Assembly: GCF_029626025.1 (NCBI RefSeq)
Contig: NZ_JARUBF010000001.1
Coordinates: 4,992,001 to 5,056,000 of the forward strand
DNA length: 64,000 nt
Source: Solwaraspora sp. WMMD406
GTDB taxonomy: Bacteria; Actinomycetota; Actinomycetes; Mycobacteriales; Micromonosporaceae
Direction of reading: 5' to 3'
Below are positions 36,401 through 44,382 of the stretch, one piece after another (positions within the stretch are counted from its first letter, which is position 1; the number at the start of each line of letters is the position of its first letter). The translations under genes and the position numbers were made by a program. The notes below the pieces were generated by a model. The model was not told the origin of the DNA and did no database searches. It saw only the letters and a list, made by a program, of their open reading frames with translations.

Positions 36401-37681
36401 TCAGTGTCCCGGGTGGCAGTAACGCCCACGAAGGTCGTCCACCTCCCCCGCCGCCCATTGGAACTGGTCGGAAAGGGAGTCCCCGCTGGCGATCTCGCGC
36501 CCCTTCGACCAGGCTTCCTGCATCTCCGCTGGCGCGTTGGTGCGGTAGTCCGGGCTGGTCTGGCCGACCAGGTACGACTCCAGCCAGGCCTCGACCGTCC
36601 AGAGCCGTCTCTCATCGGACGAGCTGAGAATTGTCCAGTCACAAGAGCCGAATCGCAAGGTGGCGGAGACGAGCGCCGTACCGATGTCACCGGAGTAGGA
36701 CCACGGACTTCCCGCAAGGATGTTGAAGGCCGGCGGCCCCACGTCGTCGCTGTGGTGCCGCCGCCCGTCAGGTCCGATGAACCAGGTCGGCTGGATTCCG
36801 ACCTGATTGATGAGCGGCGGGCGGACGAAGCTTTCCGGCAGCCGGTCGATCCGCGCGTTGAGTTCCCCCAGCAGAGGCAGGTATTTCTCGTGTTCGGGCC
36901 AGATGCACAACCTGGTCGACCCCTGGACGCAGACCACGTCGTCGCCGGGTAGCTCCCGCTCCGCGACCGGGCTGGTGGCCGCCAGCACCACGACGAGCGG
37001 CAGGACCGCCGGGACCAGCACCAGCGTTCTCCGTCGCCCCGCCGTGGACAAGGCGGGTAGCCAGAGCAAGACCAGCAGCAGGAGCGTGATCGACGCCAGC
37101 CGTGCCGCGAGTGGACCCGGATCGACTGTCATTTCCGGACGACCCGACACCACGACGAATCCCACCCGGTCGAGCAACGCGATGAGAAACAGGAATCCCA
37201 GCGCCGCCGTCAGCGCCGCGAAAACAGACCCGAGCAGCTTGCCGCAGGTCCAGCCCAGCGCGACCGAGGTCAGGATGACGAAGACGCCGAGTAGTGCGTA
37301 CCCCAGCCAGAGATGCAAACCTGGCGGAAACGTCCGTGCCGTGACGACGAAGGCCACCGCCTGCCCGATGAGATAGGGAATCAGCAGGACGACGATGGTG
37401 GCTCCGAGGCGGTTCGCTTCCAACCGGGCCGGGTGGACGCGGGCGGCCGTCAACTGTTCCACCATGCGGTGCCGGGTCGGTACGCTCGCCGCCCAGGCGG
37501 CGGCACCGGCACCGAGGATCCCGAGCAGGTACGCCGGCACCTGGGCGGCGGCCCCGGTCTCCGGCCAGACCCCGATCCAGTGCCGATTGCGCAGAAACAA
37601 CACCGCAAGGTCGAGCGCGATGAGGACCGGCAGCGCCCACCGCAGCGGCGAGTTCCGTACGTGCAGCCACAGTCCGCTCAC
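36401..37681 (-). CDS. ABC-2-type membrane protein with large C-terminal extracytoplasmic domain
   Basis: 426 residues from GTG 37681, which overlaps the ATPase stop as GTGA. The N-terminal 260 residues contain about six membrane helices (WALPVLIALDLAVLFL, VPAYLLGILGAGAAAWAASV, IVVLLIPYLIGQAVAFVV, LGYALLGVFVILTSVALG, FAALTAALGFLFLIALL, LVLVPAVLPLVVVLAATS). About 165 residues follow outside, with four cysteines (VVCVQGSTRLCIW, FGSCDWT, RYCHPG). The layout suggests the permease part of an efflux or immunity-type ABC system rather than an importer. No binding protein is encoded nearby. Confidence 0.75.
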   Translation of the reverse strand: MSGLWLHVRNSPLRWALPVLIALDLAVLFLRNRHWIGVWPETGAAAQVPAYLLGILGAGAAAWAASVPTRHRMVEQLTAARVHPARLEANRLGATIVVLLIPYLIGQAVAFVVTARTFPPGLHLWLGYALLGVFVILTSVALGWTCGKLLGSVFAALTAALGFLFLIALLDRVGFVVVSGRPEMTVDPGPLAARLASITLLLLVLLWLPALSTAGRRRTLVLVPAVLPLVVVLAATSPVAERELPGDDVVCVQGSTRLCIWPEHEKYLPLLGELNARIDRLPESFVRPPLINQVGIQPTWFIGPDGRRHHSDDVGPPAFNILAGSPWSYSGDIGTALVSATLRFGSCDWTILSSSDERRLWTVEAWLESYLVGQTSPDYRTNAPAEMQEAWSKGREIASGDSLSDQFQWAAGEVDDLRGRYCHPGH

Positions 37682-38424
37682 AGTAACTGCTCCCCTTCGG
37701 GCAGCAGACGCATGTACGCCCGTTCCAGCGGCGAATGACCCGGGAGTCCATCGTGGCCCAGTGCCGCCAGCTCGTCCACCGGGCCGTCGAACCGGGCCGT
37801 GCCACCGTGCAGCACGATCACCCGGTCGCAGACCGCCGCGACGTCGTCGATGAGGTGGGTGCTGAGCACCACGATCGTGTCGTCGAGCCCGGCGATGATC
37901 TTGCGAAATTGCAAGCGCTGGCGCGGGTCCAGGCCGACGGTGGGCTCGTCGAGCAGCACCACCCGAGGGCGGCCGACGACCGCCCAGGCGATGCCGGCGC
38001 GCTGGCGCATGCCGCCGGAAAGGCTGCGCATCCGCGATCGCCGCCGATCCGTCAGGTCGACCATCTCCAAGGTCTCGTCGACGAATCGCCGCCACTGGCT
38101 CGACGGCACCCCGCGCATCCAGGCCGCGTACGTCACGAAATCGGCGACCCGCATCCTTGGGTCGAATCCGAAGTCCTGCGGCAGATAGCCGATCCGGTCC
38201 CGGACCTTACGGGCCGACCGCTCGCCGTCGATTTCGACGTCGTCGATGCGGATCCGGCCGTTGCGGGGCGGCATGATGGTCGCCAGGGTACGCAGCAGGG
38301 TGGTCTTACCCGCCCCGTTAGGGCCCAACAACGCCGTGATCCCGGGCCGCAGGGTGACGCTGAGGTTTTCGATGACGGTCGACGTCGCGTATCCCTGGGC
38401 CAGCTCATCCAGCACGACACTCAT
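37678..38424 (-). CDS. ABC transporter ATP-binding protein (ABC-2/export type)
   Basis: 248 residues. Walker A is GPNGAGKTT, the Q-loop is YLPQDFGFDP, the signature is LSGGMRQRAGIA, Walker B is VVLLDEPTVGLDP and the H-loop is VLSTHLIDDV. This pattern, with GLDP after Walker B, belongs to export or antibiotic-resistance-type ATPases. ATG 38424 is preferred; ATG 38448 would add eight residues. It follows the small secreted protein gene on the same strand after 80 bases and overlaps the membrane gene downstream. Confidence 0.9.
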   Translation of the reverse strand: MSVVLDELAQGYATSTVIENLSVTLRPGITALLGPNGAGKTTLLRTLATIMPPRNGRIRIDDVEIDGERSARKVRDRIGYLPQDFGFDPRMRVADFVTYAAWMRGVPSSQWRRFVDETLEMVDLTDRRRSRMRSLSGGMRQRAGIAWAVVGRPRVVLLDEPTVGLDPRQRLQFRKIIAGLDDTIVVLSTHLIDDVAAVCDRVIVLHGGTARFDGPVDELAALGHDGLPGHSPLERAYMRLLPEGEQLL

Positions 38425-38504
38425 CTGGCGGCTCTCAATCACGAACATGCGGCTACGGCGTGTGGTCGGCAACCACACGCCGTCGCGGCATGTCCGGGTA
38501 GTCG

Positions 38505-38861
38505 TCAGTAGTAGGAGATCCATCCGTTGTTGGCCGAGAAGGTGCAGTCGGGACCGGAGACGGTCCCACGGCTGCCCTGCACTCGGACGACATCGATGCG
38601 TTTGCCCGACTGGGCCGAGCATCCGATGCCCGAGACGTACGTTCCGGTGTACTTGGCGCCCGGAGCGCCGCACTTCTGCGCCCAGGCGGTGTTCCACCAC
38701 TGGGTGTAGCAGTTGAAGACGGAGCCGGACGTGCCCCCGGCGACCGCCGGGCCGGTCGCGGTGAGACTAAACGCACCGGCCGCGAGTAGAGCCAGGACGC
38801 CCGCCTGGACAGCACGCTTACCGTGACGACGGAAACCTGATGATCCTTGATCCTTGCCCAT
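38505..38861 (-). CDS. Small secreted four-cysteine protein
   Basis: 118 residues. A signal peptide with a basic start (FRRHGKRAVQAG) and core LALLAAGAFSLTA ends near GPAVAGG (about residue 42), leaving a mature protein of about 76 residues. The mature part has four cysteines (FNCYTQWW, QKCGAPG, GIGCSAQ, PDCTFS), two likely disulphides, and the Trp-rich motif YTQWWNTAWAQ. I recognise the general type from actinobacterial hypothetical proteins but no function. It is the first gene before a three-gene ABC module, an arrangement seen for secreted bacteriocin-like proteins with dedicated ABC systems. A 10-base palindrome TCATTAATGA lies at 38963-38972 in the AT-rich upstream region. Confidence 0.8.
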   Translation of the reverse strand: MGKDQGSSGFRRHGKRAVQAGVLALLAAGAFSLTATGPAVAGGTSGSVFNCYTQWWNTAWAQKCGAPGAKYTGTYVSGIGCSAQSGKRIDVVRVQGSRGTVSGPDCTFSANNGWISYY

Positions 38862-39020
38862 GAGGCTCCAATGGGTAGATCCGAACGGGCATTACGGTGG
38901 TCGACCGAAGATCACGAAGGATTCCACCGGCCGACACGACCATCATCGAGATTACTGAACATTCATTAATGACACAAGCACAACCGCGTGGACGATCGCG
39001 ATGTTGGAAATTCCATCGGA

Positions 39021-39482
39021 CTAGCGTTCGACGTACGAGGCGAGATTGGCCAATGACGAACCGAGGCCGGCTGCGTGATCTTCCGCGCTGATACCGGCGG
39101 GCACGTCGTCGGCTTGGATCATGACTCTGGTCCCGCCCTCGGCCATGGTCACTTCCCAGGTCATGGTCATCGTGCCCGCGAACGCCGGGTCGTCGGAGAC
39201 GAAATCGACCGCCTGCACGACCCGTACGTCATCGACGATCTCGACGAAACGCGCCTCGACGACATCGGAATCCTCGGTCGCCTTGCCCGAGGCGGACGAG
39301 GCATCCGCGTATGTCAGGACCATCCGGTAGGAGCCGCCAGGCCGCAGGTCGAATCGTTCGATCCGGCCGATCATCCCTTCCGGCGGCAGCCACGCGGAAA
39401 GGGCCTCCGGGTCGACGAGCGCGGCGTAGACGCGCTCGACCGGAGCGGAGATCAGGCGGGAAGCGGTGTCCGTACGGGCCAT
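39021..39482 (-). CDS. SRPBCC/AHSA1-domain protein
   Basis: 153 residues of the START-like SRPBCC fold, with the phrases SAPVERVYAALVDPEALSAWLPPEGM and FDLRPGGSYRMVLTYAD, and an activator-of-HSP90-like C-terminus. Such proteins bind hydrophobic ligands in an internal pocket; this one has no known ligand. ATG 39482 is chosen because MARTDTASRLI is the common N-terminus; ATG 39491 is possible. Divergent from the VOC gene at 39659 with a 176-base gap. Confidence 0.85.
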   Translation of the reverse strand: MARTDTASRLISAPVERVYAALVDPEALSAWLPPEGMIGRIERFDLRPGGSYRMVLTYADASSASGKATEDSDVVEARFVEIVDDVRVVQAVDFVSDDPAFAGTMTMTWEVTMAEGGTRVMIQADDVPAGISAEDHAAGLGSSLANLASYVER

Positions 39483-39658
39483 GACGGCCATCGTAGTAGT
39501 GATCCGTTCCGCGCGGACGGCCTCGCCCATTGCCGTCCGGCCGGAGGCTTCCGGACATCGCGTCGTCGAACGGCGGGTCGGGCGGAACGGCCTCGTTGTG
39601 TCGGTGGGTGGGTCTAGCGTCCGGGATGACACGTACACATCCAGCAAGGAGACCCACG

Positions 39659-40069
39659 ATGGCGTCCCGACTCAACCCTTACCTGACCTTCGACGGCAAC
39701 GCCCGCGAGGCCATGGAGTTCTACCACTCGGTGTTCGGCGGCGAGCTGCGGATCAGCACGTTCGGCGAGTACGGCTCGGCCGAGCCCGCCATCGCCGACA
39801 AGGTGATGCACGCGATGCTCACCACCGACCAGGGCTACACGCTGATGGCCTCCGACACCGCGCCCGGGATGGCGTACCACCCGGGCGACACCGTCGTGTG
39901 CAGCCTCAGCGGCGACCCCGGCGAGGGGCTGGAGGAGGCCTGGGAGAAGCTGTCCGCCGGGGGCACCGTCACCATGCCGTTCGAAAAGCAGATGTGGGGC
40001 GATCTCTACGGCAGCTGCGTCGACACGTTCGGCATCAGCTGGATGGTCAACGTCGCCCAGCCACAGTGA
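39659..40069 (+). CDS. VOC-superfamily protein (PhnB-like)
   Basis: 136 residues, glyoxalase/bleomycin-resistance fold of the PhnB type. Recognisable: LNPYLTFDGNAREAMEFYHSVFGGEL, HAMLTTDQGYTLMASD, VTMPFEKQMWGDLYGSCVDTFGISWMVN. This subgroup has no proven enzymatic role. The site AAGGAG precedes the ATG. Followed on the same strand by the three-repeat secreted protein after 121 bases. Confidence 0.9.
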   Translation: MASRLNPYLTFDGNAREAMEFYHSVFGGELRISTFGEYGSAEPAIADKVMHAMLTTDQGYTLMASDTAPGMAYHPGDTVVCSLSGDPGEGLEEAWEKLSAGGTVTMPFEKQMWGDLYGSCVDTFGISWMVNVAQPQ

Positions 40070-40147
40070 TCCCCGCCCGCGCCGCGATCCCCACCCGGGC
40101 CGCCCACAAAGGATCTTGAAAGAAGTTGTTGGCGGCCGGGCCACGCC

Positions 40148-40189
40148 GTGCTCTCCCCTGTGTCAGATCCCCACGACAAGGGAGAGCAC
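40148..40189 (+). promoter_or_regulatory. Hairpin sequestering the ribosome binding site
   Basis: GTGCTCTCCC (40148-40157) and GGGAGAGCAC (40180-40189) are exact complements. The second arm contains the GGGAGAG ribosome site of the gene starting at 40191. In RNA the site would be buried in a 10-bp GC-rich stem, suggesting translational control. Confidence 0.6.
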
Positions 40190-40190
40190 A

Positions 40191-41042
40191 GTGAAGAATC
40201 GACTGGTACGCCTGGCAATCGCCGCGCTGGTGGTCGCCAGCGGCACCCTGGCCGGGGTGGCCGTGGCCACCCCGGCGTCGGCGGTGCCCGGCCTGGTCTT
40301 CGTCAGCGGCGTCACCGCGCTCGACTCGACCAGCAGCAAGGAAGCCCTCGCTGTCTGCCCGGCCGGCACCCGGATCCTCGGTGGCGGCGGCTACGTCAGC
40401 GGCGGCGGCCGGCAGGTCGGGTTCACCCGGCTGCAGGCGCTCGGCAGCAGCGACCGCTTCGCCGCCGGCGCGGCGGAAAACGGTGCCTACGCCGGCAGCT
40501 GGCGGGTCCACGCGTACGGCATCTGCGGTCGGGCCCCGGCCGGGCTGGAGTACATCGGCTTCCAGACGGGCAGCAACTCCGACAACTACAAGGCCGCGAC
40601 CGCGACCTGCTCCGCCGGCAAGCGGCTGATCAGCGTCGGTGCCCGGACCAGCAACGGCGGCGGCAACGTGGTGATCGACGACCTGCGGCCGAACTCGGCG
40701 CTCACCAGCGCCACGGTCACCGGCTACGAGGACGAAGCCGGCTACGCCGGCAACTGGAGCCTGTGGTCGTACGGTGTCTGCGCCAACCCGCTGCCCGGCC
40801 TCCAGCTGGTCAGCGCCACCTCGACGGTCGACTCGGCCGACAAGGTGGTCGGTGCCAACTGCCCGGCCGGCAAGCGTCTGCACGGCCTCGGCGCCGAGAT
40901 CACCGGCGGAATCGGCCAGGCCATCCACGCCGGCGTCTACCCGGACGCCGCGCTGACCAGCGCCGTCGACATCGCGCTGGAGGACCCGACCGGCATCCCG
41001 GGCAACTGGTACACCCGGGCGTACGCCATCTGCGCCACCTGA
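40191..41042 (+). CDS. Secreted protein with three CPAGKR-type repeats
   Basis: 283 residues from GTG 40191. The signal peptide ends near TPASAVPG (about residue 29). The mature part is three repeats of about 80 residues, each opening with Cys-Pro/Ser-Ala-Gly-Thr/Lys-Arg (VCPAGTRILGGGG, TCSAGKRLISVGA, NCPAGKRLHGLGA) and closing with a second cysteine (VHAYGICG, WSYGVCANPLPGLQLV, RAYAICAT). One disulphide per repeat is likely. The role is unknown; a surface or secreted binding protein is plausible. A decayed paralogue lies at 26668-27054. The upstream hairpin covers the ribosome site. Confidence 0.8.
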   Translation: MKNRLVRLAIAALVVASGTLAGVAVATPASAVPGLVFVSGVTALDSTSSKEALAVCPAGTRILGGGGYVSGGGRQVGFTRLQALGSSDRFAAGAAENGAYAGSWRVHAYGICGRAPAGLEYIGFQTGSNSDNYKAATATCSAGKRLISVGARTSNGGGNVVIDDLRPNSALTSATVTGYEDEAGYAGNWSLWSYGVCANPLPGLQLVSATSTVDSADKVVGANCPAGKRLHGLGAEITGGIGQAIHAGVYPDAALTSAVDIALEDPTGIPGNWYTRAYAICAT

Positions 41043-41103
41043 TCCCCACCCCAGCGATGAGCACCGGGTGCCACCCAGCCCGTCCGGGCGGTAGCACCCG
41101 GTG

Positions 41104-42264
41104 CTAGCCGCTCCTGCCGAAGGCCCCGGTCGGGCGTAGCACGACCACGTACGCGATTGCGGCGGCCAGACCCCACGCGGCGAAAGCCGTCCAGGGCAGC
41201 CATCGCGCGACGCCGCCGTCGAGATCGAGCAGCCACCCACCGCCAAGGTTGCCGACGAGTCCACCGAGCGCCAGCACCAGACCGTTCGCGCCGAAGTACG
41301 AAGCGACCGCGCCAGGCGGGGCGAGCCGCGAGACGGTGCCGTTGACAGTCGGCAACAGCAGCACCTGTCCCAGGGTGAACACGACGACGCCGGTGACCAC
41401 GCCGGCCGGACCCGGCAGCACACCCAGCAGCCACAGCCCGGACGCGAGCATCACGGTGGCGATGGCGAGCGTCCGGCCGGTGGTCAGGTACCGCTCGGCG
41501 AGCCGGGTCAGTGGCACGGTCGCCGCGACCATGACGACTGCCGCGACGGTGTAGACCAGACCCAGCGATGTCGTACCCGGCAGCACCTGCCCGACCCGGA
41601 CCGGTACGGCCAGGTAGAGCTGGCTGAACAGGGCCCAGGCGCCCGCGCTGACCAGCACGAAGCGCCGGAAGTCGCGGTCCCGGGCGACGGTGCGCAACCG
41701 GTTCAGCGACGAGGTCCGATCAGCCGTCCCGGTCGTGGGACCGTCCGGGCGCAGACCGATCCAGGTGATCGCGCCCGCGACCAGGAACAATCCGGCCGCG
41801 ACGAAGCACAACACCGGGAAGTTGACGGCCGCGAGGAGGCCGCCGAGCGCGGGGCCGAGAACGAAAGCGACGTTGCTGGCCATCTCCCGCACGGCGTAGG
41901 CGCGGGTACGGTGAGGTGCCGGTGTCAGTTCGGCGTACAGGGCGTAGCTGGCCGGGTGGAACAGGGAGCCGCCCAGGCCGGCCAGGACCGAGGCGACCGC
42001 GAGTCCCGGCACGGAGTCCACGACACCGAACGCGGTGAACCCGGCGGCGCGCAGCAGCACACCCAGGCAGATTGCTCGTCGGTGGCCGAACCGGTCGGCG
42101 AGCATGCCCGACCACAGCATCATGCCCTGCTGGCTGGCTGACCGTACGCCGGCGAGCAGGCCGGTGAGCGCGATGCTGAGGCCCAGATCGTTCAACAGGT
42201 GGTAGGCGAGCAGCGGAACGAGGGCGTAGAAGCCGAGCCCCATGAGGAAGGTGTCGGCGACCAT
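41104..42264 (-). CDS. MFS transporter
   Basis: 386 residues from ATG 42264, twelve predicted membrane helices, sugar- or drug-efflux type. Typical phrases: LYAELTPAPHRTRAYAVREM, GMLADRFGHRRAICLG (the loop 2-3 signature), LGPALGGLLAAVNFPVL, VTGVVVFTLGQVLLLPTVNG. The frame stays open upstream of the ATG and reads as a plausible cytoplasmic tail (SEGRRRRWWSPGLRI before the Met), back to a CTG that overlaps the kinase stop as CTGA. No ATG, GTG or TTG lies in that extension, so either translation begins at ATG 42264 or at the CTG. The substrate is unknown; it may export or import a product of the neighbouring uronate operon. Confidence 0.88.
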   Translation of the reverse strand: MVADTFLMGLGFYALVPLLAYHLLNDLGLSIALTGLLAGVRSASQQGMMLWSGMLADRFGHRRAICLGVLLRAAGFTAFGVVDSVPGLAVASVLAGLGGSLFHPASYALYAELTPAPHRTRAYAVREMASNVAFVLGPALGGLLAAVNFPVLCFVAAGLFLVAGAITWIGLRPDGPTTGTADRTSSLNRLRTVARDRDFRRFVLVSAGAWALFSQLYLAVPVRVGQVLPGTTSLGLVYTVAAVVMVAATVPLTRLAERYLTTGRTLAIATVMLASGLWLLGVLPGPAGVVTGVVVFTLGQVLLLPTVNGTVSRLAPPGAVASYFGANGLVLALGGLVGNLGGGWLLDLDGGVARWLPWTAFAAWGLAAAIAYVVVLRPTGAFGRSG

Positions 42265-42319
42265 GATCCGCAGTCCCGGCGACCACCACCGGCGCCGCCG
42301 GCCTTCCGACGCGTCCCCC

Positions 42320-42431
42320 GGCGCGCTCTCCGACAGATGTTCCGGCGCGGCCCCTGACCCGCTGTCCGGCGCGCTCTCCGACAGATGTTCCGGCGCGGCC
42401 CCCGACCCGCTGTCCGGCGCGCTCTCCGACG
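42320..42431. repeat. 48-bp tandem repeat upstream of the MFS gene
   Basis: Units begin at 42320, 42368 and 42416 (the last partial) with a period of exactly 48 bases and a couple of mismatches. In the MFS frame each unit would encode sixteen residues (SESAPDSGSGAAPEHL). Confidence 0.9.
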
Positions 42432-42482
42432 CCGGCGGCGGCTGCCCGTGTCCGAGGTCGACCGCGCGACGGCGGGGCGTGT

Positions 42483-43583
42483 TCAGCGCCGTACCCGGGC
42501 GTTGGAGCCGGCGGCCAGTGCCTCGACCTCCGGCAGACTGGCCATCGAGGTGTCACCCGGCGTGGTCATCGCCAGCGCACCGTGGGCCGTGCCGGATTCG
42601 AGGCTCACCCGCAGGTCGCCGTGCTCCAGCAGGCCGTGGAAGGCGCCGCAGGCGAAACCGTCGCCTCCGCCGACGCGGTCCAGGATCCGCAGGCCCGGCC
42701 GGTGCCGGGCGGCGACGAACCCGGTGTCGGCGGACCATCCGATGGCTCCCCAGTCGTTGACCGTGGCGGTCCGTACGGTACGCAGCGTCGCTGCCATGAT
42801 CGAAATGCCGGGGTAGGCCCGGACCACCCGGGAGATCGACCTCTCCGCACGGTCCACGCCCGGGTACGACAGATCCGCGTCAGTGTCCGGGGCGTCGGAG
42901 CCGAGGACAGTGGTGAAGTGGTCCTCGTTGCCGATCATCACGTCGACCATCCCGGCGATCCGCTGATTGACGTGTCGTGCCCGGTCCTGGCCGCCGACGT
43001 CGCGCCAGAGACTCGACCGGTAGTTGAGGTCGTACGAGACGATCGTGCCGTGCCGGCGGGCGGCGGCCACCGCCGTGGCGGCGGTGTCGGCGGCGGCCTC
43101 GGACAGGCCGACGTAGATGCCACCGGTGTGCAGCCACCGGACGCCGAGGACGCCGAACAGGTGGTCCCAGTCGACATCGGCGGGGCCGAGCTGGCTGACA
43201 GCGGTACGTCCACGGTCGGAGACGCCGACCGCGCCGCGCACGCCATGGCCGCGTTCGGTGAAGTTCAGCCCGTTACGGACGGCCCGGCCGACTCCGTCGT
43301 CGGGCACCCACCGGATCAGCGAGGTGTCCACACCACCCTGGAGCATCAGGTTCTCGACGAGCCGGCCGACCTCGTTGTCGGCCAGAGCCGTGACGACGGC
43401 GGTCCGCAGGCCGAAGCCCCGACGAAGTCCCCGAGCGACGTTGTACTCGCCACCGCCCTCCGAGACGGCGAAGGTCCGGGCGGTCCGTACCCGGCCCTCA
43501 CCGGGATCGAGGCGCAGCATCACCTCGCCGAGGGAGACGAGATCGAAGCGACATTCGGCGGCGGGCCGGACGGTCAGGATCAT
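42483..43583 (-). CDS. kdgK: PfkB-family sugar kinase, probable 2-keto-3-deoxygluconate kinase
   Basis: 366 residues of the ribokinase/PfkB fold. The N-terminal signature LVSLGEVMLRLDPGEG and GGGEYNVARGLRRGFGL are of the KDG-kinase type; the C-terminal catalytic motif is RVGGGDGFACGAF with the base Asp. In uronate degradation this enzyme makes KDPG from KDG. ATG 43583 is supported because it overlaps the stop of the micro-ORF before it as ATGA. Neighbours (uronate reductase, two lyases, transporter) fit the role. No KDPG aldolase is in the window. Confidence 0.88.
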   Translation of the reverse strand: MILTVRPAAECRFDLVSLGEVMLRLDPGEGRVRTARTFAVSEGGGEYNVARGLRRGFGLRTAVVTALADNEVGRLVENLMLQGGVDTSLIRWVPDDGVGRAVRNGLNFTERGHGVRGAVGVSDRGRTAVSQLGPADVDWDHLFGVLGVRWLHTGGIYVGLSEAAADTAATAVAAARRHGTIVSYDLNYRSSLWRDVGGQDRARHVNQRIAGMVDVMIGNEDHFTTVLGSDAPDTDADLSYPGVDRAERSISRVVRAYPGISIMAATLRTVRTATVNDWGAIGWSADTGFVAARHRPGLRILDRVGGGDGFACGAFHGLLEHGDLRVSLESGTAHGALAMTTPGDTSMASLPEVEALAAGSNARVRR

Positions 43584-43705
43584 CGGCCACGCTCGCGGGA
43601 CTGGTCCCACCTCTCACGGGCCGGTCCCGCGTCGGCGCCCACGTCGGACCGGTCGGTGGTCGTACCGGCGGTCCGTGCCGGGGCGGTGGTTCGTCGTCGC
43701 GTCAT
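43580..43705 (-). CDS. 41-residue micro-ORF coupled at both ends
   Basis: A 41-codon frame reads MTRRRTTAPARTAGTTT, then DRSDVGADAGPARERWDQ and ends SRERGR. Its ATG overlaps the stop of the DUF624 gene as ATGA, and its own stop overlaps the kinase ATG as ATGA. It fills the whole gap between the two genes. The product is basic and hydrophilic with no known family. It may be a real peptide or serve only to carry ribosomes across to the kinase gene. Confidence 0.55.
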   Translation of the reverse strand: MTRRRTTAPARTAGTTTDRSDVGADAGPARERWDQSRERGR

Positions 43706-44382
43706 GACGGCCGCTCCGCGCGAGCACCGAGCCGGTCCGCGAGCCGCAGGCCGAGCAGTAGCGGCAGCGTGGCACCCAGCAGCAGCGGGCCGAAGGCGAG
43801 CGGCGCGGTGACGATCGGCACCGCGACCACGGCGGCGAGCAGTGCCAACCCACGCCAGGGCGACGCGAAGGCGAACAGCAGCGCGGCGGGTCCCCAGCGT
43901 CCGGTGTCGCCGTCGGGATCACGCGCGGCGGTCACGGCCAACGCCAGATGGTACGGCACCAGAGCCAGGACCAGGCCGACCTGCAGGGCCAACAAGGCCG
44001 CCGCGTAGACACCCGGACGGGCGGCGAGAAAGACGGGATTGGCCACGAGCAGGACCATGGCCGTGGTGGACACCACGGCGTGGCGCCACAGCCGTTGCCA
44101 GTAGTGCCCGAACACGGCGAGCGCGCCGACGAACGGCCGGGCCCGCCTGCCCGCGCGCCACTGCTGCAGCGCGTGCCCCGTGGCGGCCAACGCCGGCAGC
44201 CAGGTGACGACGCCCAGGCTGAGCAGGAGCAGCGCGCACCCGGCCAGCGCCGGGTAGGCGACGTACTCCAGTATCCGCAGCGCGGTGGCTTCCCAGCCCT
44301 CCCGGTCGGGCGCCGCCGCGCCGCTTCGACGCCCGACGACTCCACCGCCGGGGACGGACGAGGCGGTGCTCAGGCCGGCCAC
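43702..44382 (-). CDS. DUF624 (YesL-like) integral membrane protein
   Basis: 226 residues from GTG 44382, overlapping the end of the lyase gene by 13 bases. Five to six membrane segments are visible (LAGCALLLLSLGVVTWLPAL, VVSTTAMVLLVANPVFL, YAAALLALQVGLVLALVPYH, ALLAAVVAVPIVTAPLAFG, LLLGATLPLLLGLRLA). The pattern LRILEYVAYPALAG, TWLPALAATGHAL belongs to DUF624, a family commonly encoded with polysaccharide-lyase and sugar ABC genes. The biochemical role is unknown; a helper of sugar uptake or sensing is suspected. Confidence 0.85.
   Translation of the reverse strand: MAGLSTASSVPGGGVVGRRSGAAAPDREGWEATALRILEYVAYPALAGCALLLLSLGVVTWLPALAATGHALQQWRAGRRARPFVGALAVFGHYWQRLWRHAVVSTTAMVLLVANPVFLAARPGVYAAALLALQVGLVLALVPYHLALAVTAARDPDGDTGRWGPAALLFAFASPWRGLALLAAVVAVPIVTAPLAFGPLLLGATLPLLLGLRLADRLGARAERPS

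Noticed and set aside
38505-38861. Naming the secreted four-cysteine protein a lactococcin-972 bacteriocin
   Set aside because: The mature sequence lacks the lactococcin-972 pattern; only the gene order is similar, so no name is given.
42320-42431. Regularly spaced repeats that could suggest a CRISPR array
   Set aside because: Units are contiguous without unique spacers, have a 48-base in-frame period and no cas gene is near.
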